64,000 nucleotides of DNA, taken from Duganella sp. BuS-21 (GTDB lineage Bacteria; Pseudomonadota; Gammaproteobacteria; Burkholderiales; Burkholderiaceae_D). Within the stretch, counting starts at the first letter, position 1, and the number at the start of each line of letters is the position of its first letter. The position numbers and the translations under genes were made by a program. Location: contig CP097466.1 of the NCBI GenBank assembly GCA_041874725.1, positions 5,952,001 to 6,016,000 of the forward strand, written 5' to 3'. Below are positions 37,261-46,115 of the stretch, in pieces. Under the pieces are notes generated by a model that made no database searches, had not been told where the DNA came from, and worked only from the letters and a program-made list of their open reading frames with translations.

Positions 37261-38836
37261 GGAAACGCCCTCCGCCGGCCTGCTTGCGGCGCAGCAGCGG
37301 CGACACGCGATAGCGGTCCTCGCCATAGCCGGCCGCCAGATTGGCCAGCACCCGCACCATGTGCTCGATGCCGACGGCGTCGGCCCACGCCAGCGGACCG
37401 CGTGGATAGTTGACGCCCTTCTGCATCGCGATATCGGCCGCCGCTGCGCTGCACACGCCCTGGTTGACGGCGTCCGCCGCCTCGTTGGCCAGCATGGCGA
37501 CGGTGCGCATCACGGCCATGCCGGGCACGTCGTCCAGGCGCGTGACGGCAAAGCCGGCCGCCTGCAGCAAGCCCACCACCGCCAGATACGCGGCCGGCGC
37601 GCATTGATCGGCGCGCGCCACGGCGATGCGTTTGGCGCTACTGTAATCCAGCGCCAGATCGACCAGCACCGTATCTGGATGGTTGTTGTCGCACGCGCGC
37701 TGCGTGGCGCTACGGCCATCGGTCAGGTAAACCGCCGCGCCGTTGCAGTGGAAGGCCGGACTCTCATCGTGCCCGCCATTGCGTATCGCCTCCTGCATCT
37801 TGCGATGCACGATCTCGATGCCGGCCGCCCGCAGGCGTGCTGCCAGCGCATCCATCACCGCGCCGCCGGCCACACGCGATGCCGCGCCCTGCTCGCTGGT
37901 AAAGCTCACATACTCCGGCTTCGGCTGCGCCGCCTCGGCCTGCGCCGCCGGCGCTGCAGCGGCCGCGTCGCCGCCATACTGGAACAAGCCGCGCCCCGTC
38001 TTGCGGCCAAGGAAGCCGGCATTCACCATCTCCTGCTGCCGCACCGACGGCGTAAAGCGCGGGTCCTGGAAGTAGGCGTTGAAGACCGACTGCGTCACCG
38101 AAAAATTGACGTCATGCCCGATCAGATCCATCAACTCGAAAGGCCCCATGCGGAAGCCGCCCGCCTCGCGCATCACCGCGTCGATGGTGGCCGCATCTGC
38201 CGCCTGCTCATTCAGCAAGCGCCAGCCCTCGGCATAAAACGGCCGCGCCACACGATTGACGATAAAGCCCGGCGTCGAACTGGCGTGCACCGGATGCTTG
38301 CCCCAGGCGGCGGCGGTGTCGAACACGATCTGCGCAAGCGCCGCGTCGGTGGCCAGGCCGCTCACCACTTCGCACAGCGCCATCAACGGCACCGGATTAA
38401 AGAAGTGCATGCCCACCAAGCGGCCCGGCAGACGCAGGCTGGCCGCAATCGCCGTCACCGAAATGGACGAGGTGTTGGTCGCCAACATACAATCGTCCGC
38501 CACCATCACTTCCAGCTGCGCGAATAAGGCGCGCTTGGCGTCGAGGTTCTCGACGATGGCCTCCACCACCAGGCCGGCGTCGGCCACATCGTCCAGCGCG
38601 GCGGCCGCGTGCAGGCGCGCGAAGGCGGCCGCGCGCTCGGCGGCGCCGAGACGCTCTTTGGCGACCAGTTTTTCCAGCGCGGCGTCGATGCCGGCAATCG
38701 CCTTGGCCACAGCCTCGGGCCGCGTGTCGTACAGGCGCACCGTGTAACCGGCCAGCGCCGCCACCTGCGCGATACCCGCGCCCATGGCACCGCTGCCGAT
38801 GACGGCCACCACGCGATCAAGGTTCAGGGCCGCCAT
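37253..38836 (-). CDS. paaH: PaaH, 3-hydroxyacyl-CoA dehydrogenase
   Basis: 527 residues, NAD-dependent oxidation of 3-hydroxyadipyl-CoA. N-terminal Rossmann motif VVAVIGSGAMGAGIAQVAALAGYTV, followed by LATNTSSISVTAIA and the His-Glu-type HFFNPVPLMALCEVV; GFIVNRVARPFYAEG starts the C-terminal helical domain, which is duplicated as in other PaaH proteins (second copy ~400-525). One base separates its start from the paaG stop. Confidence 0.94.
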   Translation of the reverse strand: MAALNLDRVVAVIGSGAMGAGIAQVAALAGYTVRLYDTRPEAVAKAIAGIDAALEKLVAKERLGAAERAAAFARLHAAAALDDVADAGLVVEAIVENLDAKRALFAQLEVMVADDCMLATNTSSISVTAIAASLRLPGRLVGMHFFNPVPLMALCEVVSGLATDAALAQIVFDTAAAWGKHPVHASSTPGFIVNRVARPFYAEGWRLLNEQAADAATIDAVMREAGGFRMGPFELMDLIGHDVNFSVTQSVFNAYFQDPRFTPSVRQQEMVNAGFLGRKTGRGLFQYGGDAAAAAPAAQAEAAQPKPEYVSFTSEQGAASRVAGGAVMDALAARLRAAGIEIVHRKMQEAIRNGGHDESPAFHCNGAAVYLTDGRSATQRACDNNHPDTVLVDLALDYSSAKRIAVARADQCAPAAYLAVVGLLQAAGFAVTRLDDVPGMAVMRTVAMLANEAADAVNQGVCSAAAADIAMQKGVNYPRGPLAWADAVGIEHMVRVLANLAAGYGEDRYRVSPLLRRKQAGGGRFHE

Positions 38837-38837
38837 C

Positions 38838-39638
38838 TCAGCGCCCCTTGAACTGTGGCGCGCGTTTTTCCATGAAGGCCGCCACGCCCTCGCGATAATC
38901 CTCGCTGCGACCCAGTTCGCTCATCATGCCGCACTCCAGCGACAACTGCTGCTGCAGGCTGTTGTGCGGGCTGGCCTGCAAAGCCTGCTTGGTGAAGGCC
39001 AGTCCCTTGGTCGGCGCGCTGGCGAAATGGCGCGCCATGGCCTGCACTTCGGCGGCAAAGTCGGGGTCCGGGATCGCCTTCCAGATCAGGCCCCAGGCCT
39101 CGGCCTTCTCGGCGGTGAGCTTTTCGCCCAGCATCGCCATCCCCATGGCGCGTGCGTTGCCCACGAGGCGCGGCAGGAAATAGGTGCCGCCGGTGTCCGG
39201 GATCAAGCCCAGTTTGCAGAACAGTTCCACGAACGAGGCGGACTTGGTGGCCAGTACGATGTCGCAGGCCAGCGCGATATTCGCGCCGGCGCCGGCGGCC
39301 ACGCCGTTGACGGCGCAGATCACCGGCAGCGGCAGCGCGCGCAGCGCCTGCACCAGCGGCGCGTAGTTCTTCTCCACCGAATCACCGAGGTCGACCGCGC
39401 GCGCGCCCGGCTCCACCGCACGGTCGCCCAGATCCTGGCCGGCGCAGAAACCGCGCCCGGCGCCGGTCAGCACCAGCACGCGCGCCGAGCCGGTGGCGGC
39501 CTCGCCGGCGACGCGCTTCAGCGCGTGGCGCACTTCCTCGTGCATGGCCTGGGTGAAGCTGTTCAACTTGTCCGGGCGGTTGAACGTCAGCGTGGCGACG
39601 CCGTCGCTGATGTCGAACCGGATGTTCTGGTAGTCCAT
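38838..39638 (-). CDS. paaG: PaaG, 1,2-epoxyphenylacetyl-CoA isomerase
   Basis: 266-residue enoyl-CoA hydratase/isomerase; converts ring-1,2-epoxyphenylacetyl-CoA to oxepin-CoA. Crotonase motifs: GAGRGFCAGQDL and VNGVAAGAGANIALACDIVLA (oxyanion hole), and LGLIPDTGGTYFLPRL with Asp as catalytic acid. The longer open frame upstream (to 40889) is only the shadow of paaE; GGAGACACC precedes this ATG. It lies 11 bp after paaE. Confidence 0.94.
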   Translation of the reverse strand: MDYQNIRFDISDGVATLTFNRPDKLNSFTQAMHEEVRHALKRVAGEAATGSARVLVLTGAGRGFCAGQDLGDRAVEPGARAVDLGDSVEKNYAPLVQALRALPLPVICAVNGVAAGAGANIALACDIVLATKSASFVELFCKLGLIPDTGGTYFLPRLVGNARAMGMAMLGEKLTAEKAEAWGLIWKAIPDPDFAAEVQAMARHFASAPTKGLAFTKQALQASPHNSLQQQLSLECGMMSELGRSEDYREGVAAFMEKRAPQFKGR

Positions 39639-39649
39639 GGTGTCTCCGT

Positions 39650-40729
39650 TTATTCTGCCTGGTCGAAGTCGATCACGACCCGGGCGGTGGTGGGGAAGCT
39701 CTGGCAGCTCAACACATAGCCGCGCGCGATCTCGTAGTCTTCCAGCGCGTAGTTGGCGTCCATGTCGACCTGGCCCTCGATGACCTTGCAGCGGCAGGTC
39801 GAGCATACGCCACCCTTGCAGGAGTAGCGCATGTCGAGGCCCGCGCGCAGGCCGGCGTCGAGCAGCGATTCCTTGTCCTGCTCCATGGTGAAGCTGGCGG
39901 CGTTGCCGTCCATGATGACGGTGACTTCGGTCTGCTGGTGCGCGGCGGCGGCCGACGCCGCGCGCGGCTGGTGCGCGTGCTTCGGTATGCTGGCGGCGAA
40001 CAGTTCGACCTTGATGTGCGCTTTCGGCATGCCGGCTTCCTGCAGCGCTTCCGACACGCCGTGCATCATGTCTTCCGGGCCGCAGATGAAGGCGGTATCG
40101 ATGTCTTCCACGCGCACCCAGTGCTGCAGGAACTGCGCGGCCTTGTCCTTGGTGATGCGGCCGTTGAACAATTCGATGTCCTGCTGCTCGCGGCTCATCA
40201 CGTAGGCCAGCTTGAGGCGCTCCATGTAGGTGTCCTTCAGGTCCGACAGTTCGTCGCGGAAGATCACCGACGACGAGGCGCGGTTGCCGTAGAAGAGTGT
40301 GAAGCTGCTGTGCGGCTCGGCCGCCAGCGTGGTCTTGACGATGGACAGGATGGGCGTGATGCCGCTGCCGGCGGCGAAAGCCAGGTAGTGCTTGCGGTGG
40401 GCGGCGTCCAGCGGCACGTTGAAGTGCCCCATCGGCGGCATCACGTCGATGGTGTGGCCGGCTTGCAGGGTGTCGTTGGCCCAGCTGGAGAACAGGCCGC
40501 CCTGGGTGCGCTTGATGGCGACGCGCAGCGCGCCGTCCTGCACGGCCGAGCAGATCGAGTAGGAGCGGCGCACGTCCTCCTCGCCGATTGTCGCGCGCAG
40601 GGTGAGGTGCTGGCCTTGCTGGTATGTGAAGCTGTCCTGCAGCGCGGCCGGCACGGCGAAGGTGACGGCGATGGTGTCGCGCGTTTCGTGGCGCACGTGG
40701 GCAATGGTCAGCGGGTGGAATTTGCTCAT
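39650..40729 (-). CDS. paaE: PaaE, phenylacetyl-CoA epoxidase reductase
   Basis: 359 residues; electron supply for the PaaABCE epoxidase. FAD-binding ferredoxin-reductase domain (RRSYSICSA), NAD-binding domain (GSGITPILSIV, CGPEDMMHGV), and a C-terminal plant-type [2Fe-2S] ferredoxin with CKGGVCSTCRCKV and a later Cys in YVLSCQS. A low-complexity linker (HQPRAASAAAAHQQ) joins the last two. The start MSKFHPLTIAHV lies five bases after the paaD stop. Confidence 0.94.
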   Translation of the reverse strand: MSKFHPLTIAHVRHETRDTIAVTFAVPAALQDSFTYQQGQHLTLRATIGEEDVRRSYSICSAVQDGALRVAIKRTQGGLFSSWANDTLQAGHTIDVMPPMGHFNVPLDAAHRKHYLAFAAGSGITPILSIVKTTLAAEPHSSFTLFYGNRASSSVIFRDELSDLKDTYMERLKLAYVMSREQQDIELFNGRITKDKAAQFLQHWVRVEDIDTAFICGPEDMMHGVSEALQEAGMPKAHIKVELFAASIPKHAHQPRAASAAAAHQQTEVTVIMDGNAASFTMEQDKESLLDAGLRAGLDMRYSCKGGVCSTCRCKVIEGQVDMDANYALEDYEIARGYVLSCQSFPTTARVVIDFDQAE

Positions 40730-40734
40730 GGTCT

Positions 40735-41346
40735 TTAGTGACACTTGAAGTAGTCGAACGGTTCGCGGCAGTCCAGGCATTTGTAGAGCGCCTTGCAGGG
40801 CGTGGAGCCGAACTGGCTGGTGATTCCGGTGTGCTGCGAACCGCAATGCGGGCAGGCGACCACCGGCGCCGGCCGGGCGTGGCGTGCATCGGCCCGGCGC
40901 GAGACGGCCGCCAGCGCGGTGCTGGCCGTCGTCGTGGCGCCGGTGCGCAGGCCGCTGATGTCGATCACCTGCTGCGCCGGCGGCGCGATGCCGTAGCCTT
41001 TCAGCGCGGCCTTGCCGGCCTCGCTCATCCAGTCGGTGGTCCAGGCGGGCGAGAGCTGCTTGTGCAGGCGGACCTCGCGCACGCCGCGCGCATGCAGCGC
41101 TTCGCCGATGGCGTCGGCGATGACTTGCATGGCCGGGCAGCCCGAGTACGTCGGCGTGATGGTGACGTCGCAGGCGCCATCGGCCGCCACGCGCACGTCG
41201 CGCACGATGCCCAGGTCGACGATGCTGATAACCGGGATTTCCGGATCGGGCACCGCGCCCAGCCAGGCCCATATTTGTTCAGCATGGGTCCCCGCTTTCG
41301 CGGGGACGACGGTGGTGGCCGGTGCGGCGGCGATCGCGGCTTTCAT
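40735..41346 (-). CDS. paaD: PaaD, iron-sulfur assembly-type protein of phenylacetyl-CoA epoxidase
   Basis: 203 residues of the SUF/MIP18 (DUF59) family; needed for maturation of the epoxidase or its reductase. PDPEIPVISIVDLGIVRDV and TPTYSGCPAM are the core motifs; a C-terminal zinc ribbon has CPHC and CLDC. Residues 13-23 (VVPAKAGTHAE) are encoded by a half REP-like palindrome (41284-41312), giving an N-terminus longer than usual. A good core start is not visible otherwise, so I keep ATG at 41346. Confidence 0.9.
   Translation of the reverse strand: MKAAIAAAPATTVVPAKAGTHAEQIWAWLGAVPDPEIPVISIVDLGIVRDVRVAADGACDVTITPTYSGCPAMQVIADAIGEALHARGVREVRLHKQLSPAWTTDWMSEAGKAALKGYGIAPPAQQVIDISGLRTGATTTASTALAAVSRRADARHARPAPVVACPHCGSQHTGITSQFGSTPCKALYKCLDCREPFDYFKCH
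41284..41312. repeat. single REP-like hairpin inside paaD
   Basis: GCATGGGTCCCCGCTTTCGCGGGG then ACGACGG: the same unit as in the ~80-bp REPIN-like elements, but alone and within coding sequence near the 5' end of paaD. Stem CCCCGC/GCGGGG with TTTC loop. Confidence 0.7.
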
Positions 41347-41356
41347 TGCTGGCGCC

Positions 41357-42109
41357 TTACCACTGCGCGCCGGGATAGGCGCGCTGCAGGAACTGCATCT
41401 CGGCCAGGATGTAGCCGAGGTGCTCGGTGTGGCGGCCTTGCTTGCCGCCCTGCTGCATCCAGGCGTCCGCCGGCGGCATGGTCAGCCTGGCCTCAGCCAG
41501 GATCTCGGCCACATGCGCCAGCCATTGCGCGCGCAAGGCGTCGGCGGCCGGCGCCACGCCGGCCGCCACCATGGCCTGGTCCACCGCGTCGTAGGCGAAC
41601 ACCTCGCCGCTGTACATCCACAACGCATCGACCGCGCCTTGCGTCTTCGCATGGCTGACGTCCGTGCCGTCGCCGAGCCGCACCATCAGATCGCCGCTGC
41701 GGCGCAGATGATAAGTCACCTCCTTGAGCGACTTCTCCGCGATCGCGGCGATGCGCGCATCGCTGCTGCGCGTCAGGCCTTCGATCAAAAAGTAGTGCCA
41801 CGCATCGAACAAGAACTGCCGTACCAGGGTGTCGGCGTAGTTGCCGTTCGGCTGCTCCAGCAGCAGGCAGTTCTTGAAATCGTGGGCGTCGCGCAGATAG
41901 GCCAGTTGATCCTCGTCGCGGCCCGCGCCTTCCAGCTCGGCCGCGTACCCGTACCACATGCGCGTCTGGCCCAGCAGATCCAGCGCCACGTTGGTCAGCG
42001 CCATGTCCTCCTCCAGCGCCGGGCCCTTGCCGCACCACTGCGACAGCTGCTGGCTCAGGATCAGCGCATTGTCGCCCAGGCGCAGCAGGTAGTTGACCTT
42101 GTCGTCCAT
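41357..42109 (-). CDS. paaC: PaaC, structural subunit of phenylacetyl-CoA epoxidase
   Basis: 250 residues starting at ATG (MDDKVNYLLRLG) with GAGG upstream; a GTG four codons earlier is less likely. All-helical ferritin-like fold without a full diiron site. ALEEDMALTNVALDLLGQTR and QFLFDAWHYFLIEGL are conserved. With PaaA it forms the epoxidase core. GTG/ATG region lies immediately after the paaB stop. Confidence 0.93.
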   Translation of the reverse strand: MDDKVNYLLRLGDNALILSQQLSQWCGKGPALEEDMALTNVALDLLGQTRMWYGYAAELEGAGRDEDQLAYLRDAHDFKNCLLLEQPNGNYADTLVRQFLFDAWHYFLIEGLTRSSDARIAAIAEKSLKEVTYHLRRSGDLMVRLGDGTDVSHAKTQGAVDALWMYSGEVFAYDAVDQAMVAAGVAPAADALRAQWLAHVAEILAEARLTMPPADAWMQQGGKQGRHTEHLGYILAEMQFLQRAYPGAQW

Positions 42110-42117
42110 CGGCGGCC

Positions 42118-42402
42118 TCACAGGTTCTTGACTTCTTCCGGCATCGGGAAGAAGGTCGGATGGCGATACACCTTGCTGTTGGCCGGCTCGAACAGCGCGC
42201 CCTTGTCGGCCGGGCTGCTGGCGACGATGTCGGCCGCGCGCACCACCCAGATGCTGACGCCCTCATTGCGGCGCGTGTAGACGTCGCGCGCGTTGTTGAC
42301 CGCCATCGCGGCGTCCGGCGCGTGCAGGCTGCCGACGTGCTTGTGCGCCAGCCCGTGCTGGCTGCGGATGAAGATTTCCCACAACGGCCATTCCTTGCTC
42401 AT
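42118..42402 (-). CDS. paaB: PaaB, phenylacetyl-CoA epoxidase subunit
   Basis: 94 residues, a small subunit that supports the PaaA-PaaC complex. Typical start [25 protein letters not shown] and ending [23 protein letters not shown] precedes the ATG. It lies 10 bp after paaA. Confidence 0.94.
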   Translation of the reverse strand: MSKEWPLWEIFIRSQHGLAHKHVGSLHAPDAAMAVNNARDVYTRRNEGVSIWVVRAADIVASSPADKGALFEPANSKVYRHPTFFPMPEEVKNL

Positions 42403-42412
42403 GCTGCTCTCC

Positions 42413-43399
42413 TTATGCGGCGGCGCGCGCCGCTTGTTTGTCGGCGTGGGCGAGCAGCGCGTCGCGGAACCACTCGCCGTCGTCCCAGGCCTTCACGCGG
42501 GTGCGCAGGCGCTCGCGGTTGCACGGGCCGTTGCCCTTCAAAACGTTGTGGAACTCGCTCCAGTCGATGGCGCCGAATTCGTAGTGGCCGGTCGCGGCGT
42601 TCCATGTCAGGTCGGGATCGGGCACGCTCAGGCCCAGGAACTCGGCTTGCGGCACGGTCTGGTCGACCATGCGCTGGCGCAGTTCATCGTTGGAGAACAG
42701 CTTGATGCGCCACTGCGCCGACTGCGCGCTGTTGACCGATGCCGCGTCCGACGGCCCGAACATCATCAGCGACGGCCACCACCAGCGGTTCAGCGCATCC
42801 TGCGCCATGGCCTTCTGCGCCGGCGTGCCGCGCGCCAGCGACAGCATGATGTCGTAGCCCTGGCGCGCGTGGAACGATTCTTCCTTGCACACGCGGATCA
42901 TGGCGCGCGCGTACGGGCCGTAGGAGCAGCGGCACAGCGGAATCTGGTTGATGATGGCCGAGCCGTCCACCAGCCAGCCGATGGCGCCCATGTCGGCCCA
43001 GCTCAGGGTCGGGTAGTTGAAGATGCTTGAATACTTGGCCTTGCCGCTGTGCAGCGCGGCCAGCAGTTCGTCGCGCGACACGCCCAGCGTTTCGGCGGCG
43101 CTGTACAGGTACAGGCCGTGGCCGGCCTCGTCCTGGATCTTGGCCAGCAGGATGGACTTGCGCTTGAGCGTGGGCGCGCGCGTGACCCAGTTGCCCTCGG
43201 GCAGCTGGCCGACGATTTCCGAGTGCGCGTGCTGGGAAATTTGCCGGATCAGCGTCTTGCGGTAGGCCTCCGGCATCCAGTCCTTGGCCTCGATGCGGAT
43301 GCCGGCGTCGATGCGGGCCTGGAAGGCTTGCTCCTCCGGGCTCATGTCGGCGGCCGTGCGGACTTGCTTGAGGCCGGTTTCCACCAGTTGTGCGTACAT
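42413..43399 (-). CDS. paaA: PaaA, catalytic subunit of phenylacetyl-CoA epoxidase
   Basis: 328 residues, carries the carboxylate-bridged diiron centre that epoxidises phenylacetyl-CoA. Ligand helices are seen in [21 protein letters not shown] and [14 protein letters not shown] (ExxH pairs). First gene of the leftward operon paaABCDE-G-H-I-Y-Z; GGAGGAG precedes the start. No paaF, paaJ or paaK follows, so the ligase and thiolase must be encoded elsewhere. Confidence 0.95.
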   Translation of the reverse strand: MYAQLVETGLKQVRTAADMSPEEQAFQARIDAGIRIEAKDWMPEAYRKTLIRQISQHAHSEIVGQLPEGNWVTRAPTLKRKSILLAKIQDEAGHGLYLYSAAETLGVSRDELLAALHSGKAKYSSIFNYPTLSWADMGAIGWLVDGSAIINQIPLCRCSYGPYARAMIRVCKEESFHARQGYDIMLSLARGTPAQKAMAQDALNRWWWPSLMMFGPSDAASVNSAQSAQWRIKLFSNDELRQRMVDQTVPQAEFLGLSVPDPDLTWNAATGHYEFGAIDWSEFHNVLKGNGPCNRERLRTRVKAWDDGEWFRDALLAHADKQAARAAA

Positions 43400-43555
43400 G
43401 CTGTCTCCTCCTTCACCACATAATACGATACACTTTTTTATTTATCCACGACTATTTTGAGTCACATTAAAATCATGCATCGTGTTAATTTTTTACTGCG
43501 CCGCGCGTGCGGCCAAGTAAACTAGCGTTTCCGTGTACAGCTTACTAAGCCGCTT
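43400..43555. promoter_or_regulatory. paaA-paaX divergent promoter region
   Basis: 156 bp, AT-rich against a ~65% GC background (e.g. CACTTTTTTATTTATCC and TTAATTTTTTAC). It must carry the paaA and paaX promoters and probably the PaaX operator. ACGATACAC (43425-43433) and ATCGTGTT (43479-43486) are the only imperfect inverted pair I see; I cannot assign the operator. Confidence 0.5.
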
Positions 43556-44587
43556 ATGAATTGCAACGACTGGATAGCCGGATTTTTGGCCAGCGACCCG
43601 CCGCGCTCGAAATCGCTGGTGGTCACCATTTTCGGCGACGCCATCGTGCCGCACGGCGGCATGGTCTGGCTCGGCAGTCTGATCGAGCTGTTGGCGCCGT
43701 TCGGCGTCAACGACCGCCTGCTGCGCACCTCGGTGTTCCGGCTGGCGCAGGAAGGCTGGCTCGGCGCCCAGCGCGACGGCCGCCGCAGCGCGTATGCGAT
43801 CACGCCGGACGCCATGGCGCGCTTCGTGCACGCCTACCGCCGCATCTACGCGCCGCCCAATGTGCACTGGGACGGCAGCTGGACCCTGGTGCTCAACGGC
43901 GACGGCGCGCTTAACGCGGCCGAGCGCGCGGCCGTGCGCAAGGAATTGCTGTGGGAAGGCTATAGCGTGATCGCGCCCGGCATCATGGGCCATCCGGCGG
44001 CCGACGGCCCGGCGCTCGACGAGCTGCTCAAGCGGCTGGGCGTGGCCGGCAAGCTGTTCGTGGTGCAGGGCAAGTCGATGCGCCAGGTCAGCGCGCGGCC
44101 GCTGAGCGACCTGGTGGCCGAAGGCTGGAACGTGGCCGGCGTGGCCGAGGGCTACACCAGATTCATCGCCCAGTTCGAGCCGCTGCTGGCGGCGCTGCGG
44201 GCCACGGCGGCGCAGGCGACGACATCGGCTGCAGAATCGGCCGCAGAACCGGCCGCAGAATCGGCCGCAGAACCGGCCGAGGGGCCGGCGCTGGACGCCG
44301 ATGGCGTCGACGGCTGCGACCAGCCGCTGTCGGCGCAGCAGGCCTTCGTGGTGCGCACCCTGCTGATCCACGCCTACCGCCGGGTGCAGCTGCACGACCC
44401 GCAACTGCCGGTCGAGCTGCTGCCGACGCCGTGGCCGGGCGCCCTGGCCTACGCGCTGGCGCGCCAGATCTACCTGGCCGTGTACGCGGCGGCCGAGAAC
44501 CACATCGAGCTGGCCCTGCGCCGCGAAGACGCCGCCGCCCCGCTCGCCGAAGCCGCCTTCTTCGACCGCTTCGGCGGGCTGGCCTAG
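43556..44587 (+). CDS. paaX: PaaX-type repressor of phenylacetate catabolism
   Basis: 343 residues, longer than the ~310 usual for PaaX. N-terminal winged helix: SKSLVVTIFGDAI, LLRTSVFRLAQEGWLGAQRDGRRSAY. The central domain has WTLVLNGDG and the C-terminal dimerisation region. Extra length comes from a tandem repeat at 44231-44278 (two 24-bp units coding AESAAEPA twice) between ~residues 225 and 242. Divergent from the paa operon, consistent with control by phenylacetyl-CoA. Confidence 0.9.
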   Translation: MNCNDWIAGFLASDPPRSKSLVVTIFGDAIVPHGGMVWLGSLIELLAPFGVNDRLLRTSVFRLAQEGWLGAQRDGRRSAYAITPDAMARFVHAYRRIYAPPNVHWDGSWTLVLNGDGALNAAERAAVRKELLWEGYSVIAPGIMGHPAADGPALDELLKRLGVAGKLFVVQGKSMRQVSARPLSDLVAEGWNVAGVAEGYTRFIAQFEPLLAALRATAAQATTSAAESAAEPAAESAAEPAEGPALDADGVDGCDQPLSAQQAFVVRTLLIHAYRRVQLHDPQLPVELLPTPWPGALAYALARQIYLAVYAAAENHIELALRREDAAAPLAEAAFFDRFGGLA

Positions 44588-44683
44588 CGGAATTCAGGCG
44601 GGCCGGCACGCGACCCTGTATCATGTCGGCTCCGCGCCACGAGCGCGGGCACCTATTTTTATAGAATTCACCAGGATTCCGCC

Positions 44684-45817
44684 ATGCCTATCAAAATCAG
44701 CCAGCAATTCGACGCCGGCGCCATCGAAGTGGTGCGCGCCGACGATCCGGCCGCCATCGACCTGAACATCCGCAAGGATTCCCACGCCGACATCGTGCAG
44801 TGGTTCTACTACCGCGTGCAGGGTGCGCAGGGCACGCCGCTGAGCATGAACTTCCTCAACGCCGGCAGCGCTGCCTACCCGGATGGCTGGAAAGACTACC
44901 AGGCCGTGGCCAGCTACGACCGCGACAGCTGGTTCCGCGTGCCGACCAGCTACGATGGCAAGACCATGACCATCCAGCACACGCCGGAATACGACAGCGT
45001 CTATTACGCCTATTTCGAGCCGTACTCGTGGGAACGCCACCTGTCGCTGCTGGACAACGCCCAGCTGTCGCCGCTGGTCAAGCTGGTCGACCTCGGCAGC
45101 ACCATCGACGGCCGCGACCTCAACCTGCTGGTGATCGGCGATCCGGAAGCGGAGCAAAAGGTTTGGGTCATCGCCCGCCAGCACCCGGGCGAGACCATGG
45201 CCGAGTGGTTCGTCGAAGGCTTCGTCGAAGCCCTGCTGGACCCGGCCAACCCGTTCGGCCGCCAGTGCCTGAAGGAAGCCGTGTTCTACGTGGTGCCGAA
45301 CATGAATCCGGACGGCTCGGTGCGCGGCAACCTGCGCACCAACGCGGCCGGCGCCAACCTCAATCGCGAATGGCTGAACCCGACCATGGAGCGCAGCCCG
45401 GAAGTGTTCCTGGTCAAGCAGAAGATGCACGAAACCGGCGTTGACCTGTGCCTCGACATCCACGGCGACGAAGGCCTGCCTTACGTGTTCGTGGCCGGCA
45501 GCGAATCGTTGCCGGACTTCACCGAAGAACAGGCCGAAGCGCAGCAATACTTCATCGACAATTTCCTGATTGCCAGCCCGGACTTCCAGGACGAATTCGG
45601 CTACGGCGAAACGCCGTACACGCCGGAAACGCTGACCATGGGGTCGCCGCACATCACCCACGCCTTCGGTTGCCTGTCGCTGACGCTGGAGATGCCGTTC
45701 AAGGACAACGCCAACGATCCGGACGCCGACACCGGCTGGAACGGCGCCCGCAGCGCCGAGCTGGGCAAGTCCGTGCTGCAGCCGGTGCTGCAATCGCTGC
45801 TGGCCCAACAGCCGTGA
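44684..45817 (+). CDS. M14-family carboxypeptidase (cytosolic carboxypeptidase-like)
   Basis: 377 residues without signal peptide. N-terminal beta domain (~1-125), which is characteristic of cytosolic carboxypeptidase (CCP/AGBL-like) members, then the catalytic domain with zinc ligands His167 and Glu170 in RQHPGETMAEW and His260 in CLDIHGDEG; catalytic Glu336 in LTLEMPF. NMNPDGSVRGNLRTNAAGANLNREW binds substrate. Bacterial members may trim C-termini of peptides or proteins; target unknown. Followed by a 14-bp-stem hairpin. Confidence 0.88.
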   Translation: MPIKISQQFDAGAIEVVRADDPAAIDLNIRKDSHADIVQWFYYRVQGAQGTPLSMNFLNAGSAAYPDGWKDYQAVASYDRDSWFRVPTSYDGKTMTIQHTPEYDSVYYAYFEPYSWERHLSLLDNAQLSPLVKLVDLGSTIDGRDLNLLVIGDPEAEQKVWVIARQHPGETMAEWFVEGFVEALLDPANPFGRQCLKEAVFYVVPNMNPDGSVRGNLRTNAAGANLNREWLNPTMERSPEVFLVKQKMHETGVDLCLDIHGDEGLPYVFVAGSESLPDFTEEQAEAQQYFIDNFLIASPDFQDEFGYGETPYTPETLTMGSPHITHAFGCLSLTLEMPFKDNANDPDADTGWNGARSAELGKSVLQPVLQSLLAQQP

Positions 45818-45822
45818 TGTGA

Positions 45823-45858
45823 TTCCCGGCGGCGCCACAAAACGGGCGCCGCCGGGAA
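45823..45858 (+). terminator. hairpin after the M14 carboxypeptidase gene
   Basis: TTCCCGGCGGCGCC (823-836) pairs perfectly with GGCGCCGCCGGGAA (845-858) around an 8-nt loop. It lies 5 bp after the stop. No T-run follows. 45859-45965 shows no gene. Confidence 0.7.
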
Positions 45859-45965
45859 ACATATACCTGAGCAATCCAGATGTGGGCCGCCGCATCGCCT
45901 GAGGCCAGCCCACAAGCAAACTATGTAGGTGAGTATATACATAGCCCTTGCCTTCCCAAGCCCTC

Positions 45966-46108
45966 GCCTATTTCTGCCTATTTTAGCCTATCAAATGCCT
46001 ATTTTTTTTGAAGCCTAATACCGAACTTCCCTATGGGCGGCGCGGTCTAACTGTTACAAGTATAGGCATTCGACAGGCAGAAATAGGCGAAAATAGGCGA
46101 AAATAGGC
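45966..46108 (-). repeat. phased GCCT element, copy B (opposite orientation to A)
   Basis: Left: GCCT at 45966, 45976, 45986, 45997 (steps 10, 10, 11) and an extra one at 46013. Right, inverted: AGGC at 46064, 46075, 46085, 46095, 46105 (steps 11, 10, 10, 10). Core on the minus strand: TTGTAACAG (46051-46059), 15 bp, CATAGGGA (46028-46035), with a 4-bp gap between TTGTAACAG and the nearest GCCT, exactly as in copy A. Spacing is conserved while the intervening bases differ, so selection on structure is likely. It lies just before a broken small gene. Confidence 0.8.
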
Positions 46109-46115
46109 AACCATC

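Noticed and set aside
38838..40889. Apparent 683-residue PaaG with a long N-terminal fusion
   Set aside because: The N-terminal part is the wrong-frame shadow of paaE. A good ribosome site and the family start support the 266-residue PaaG.
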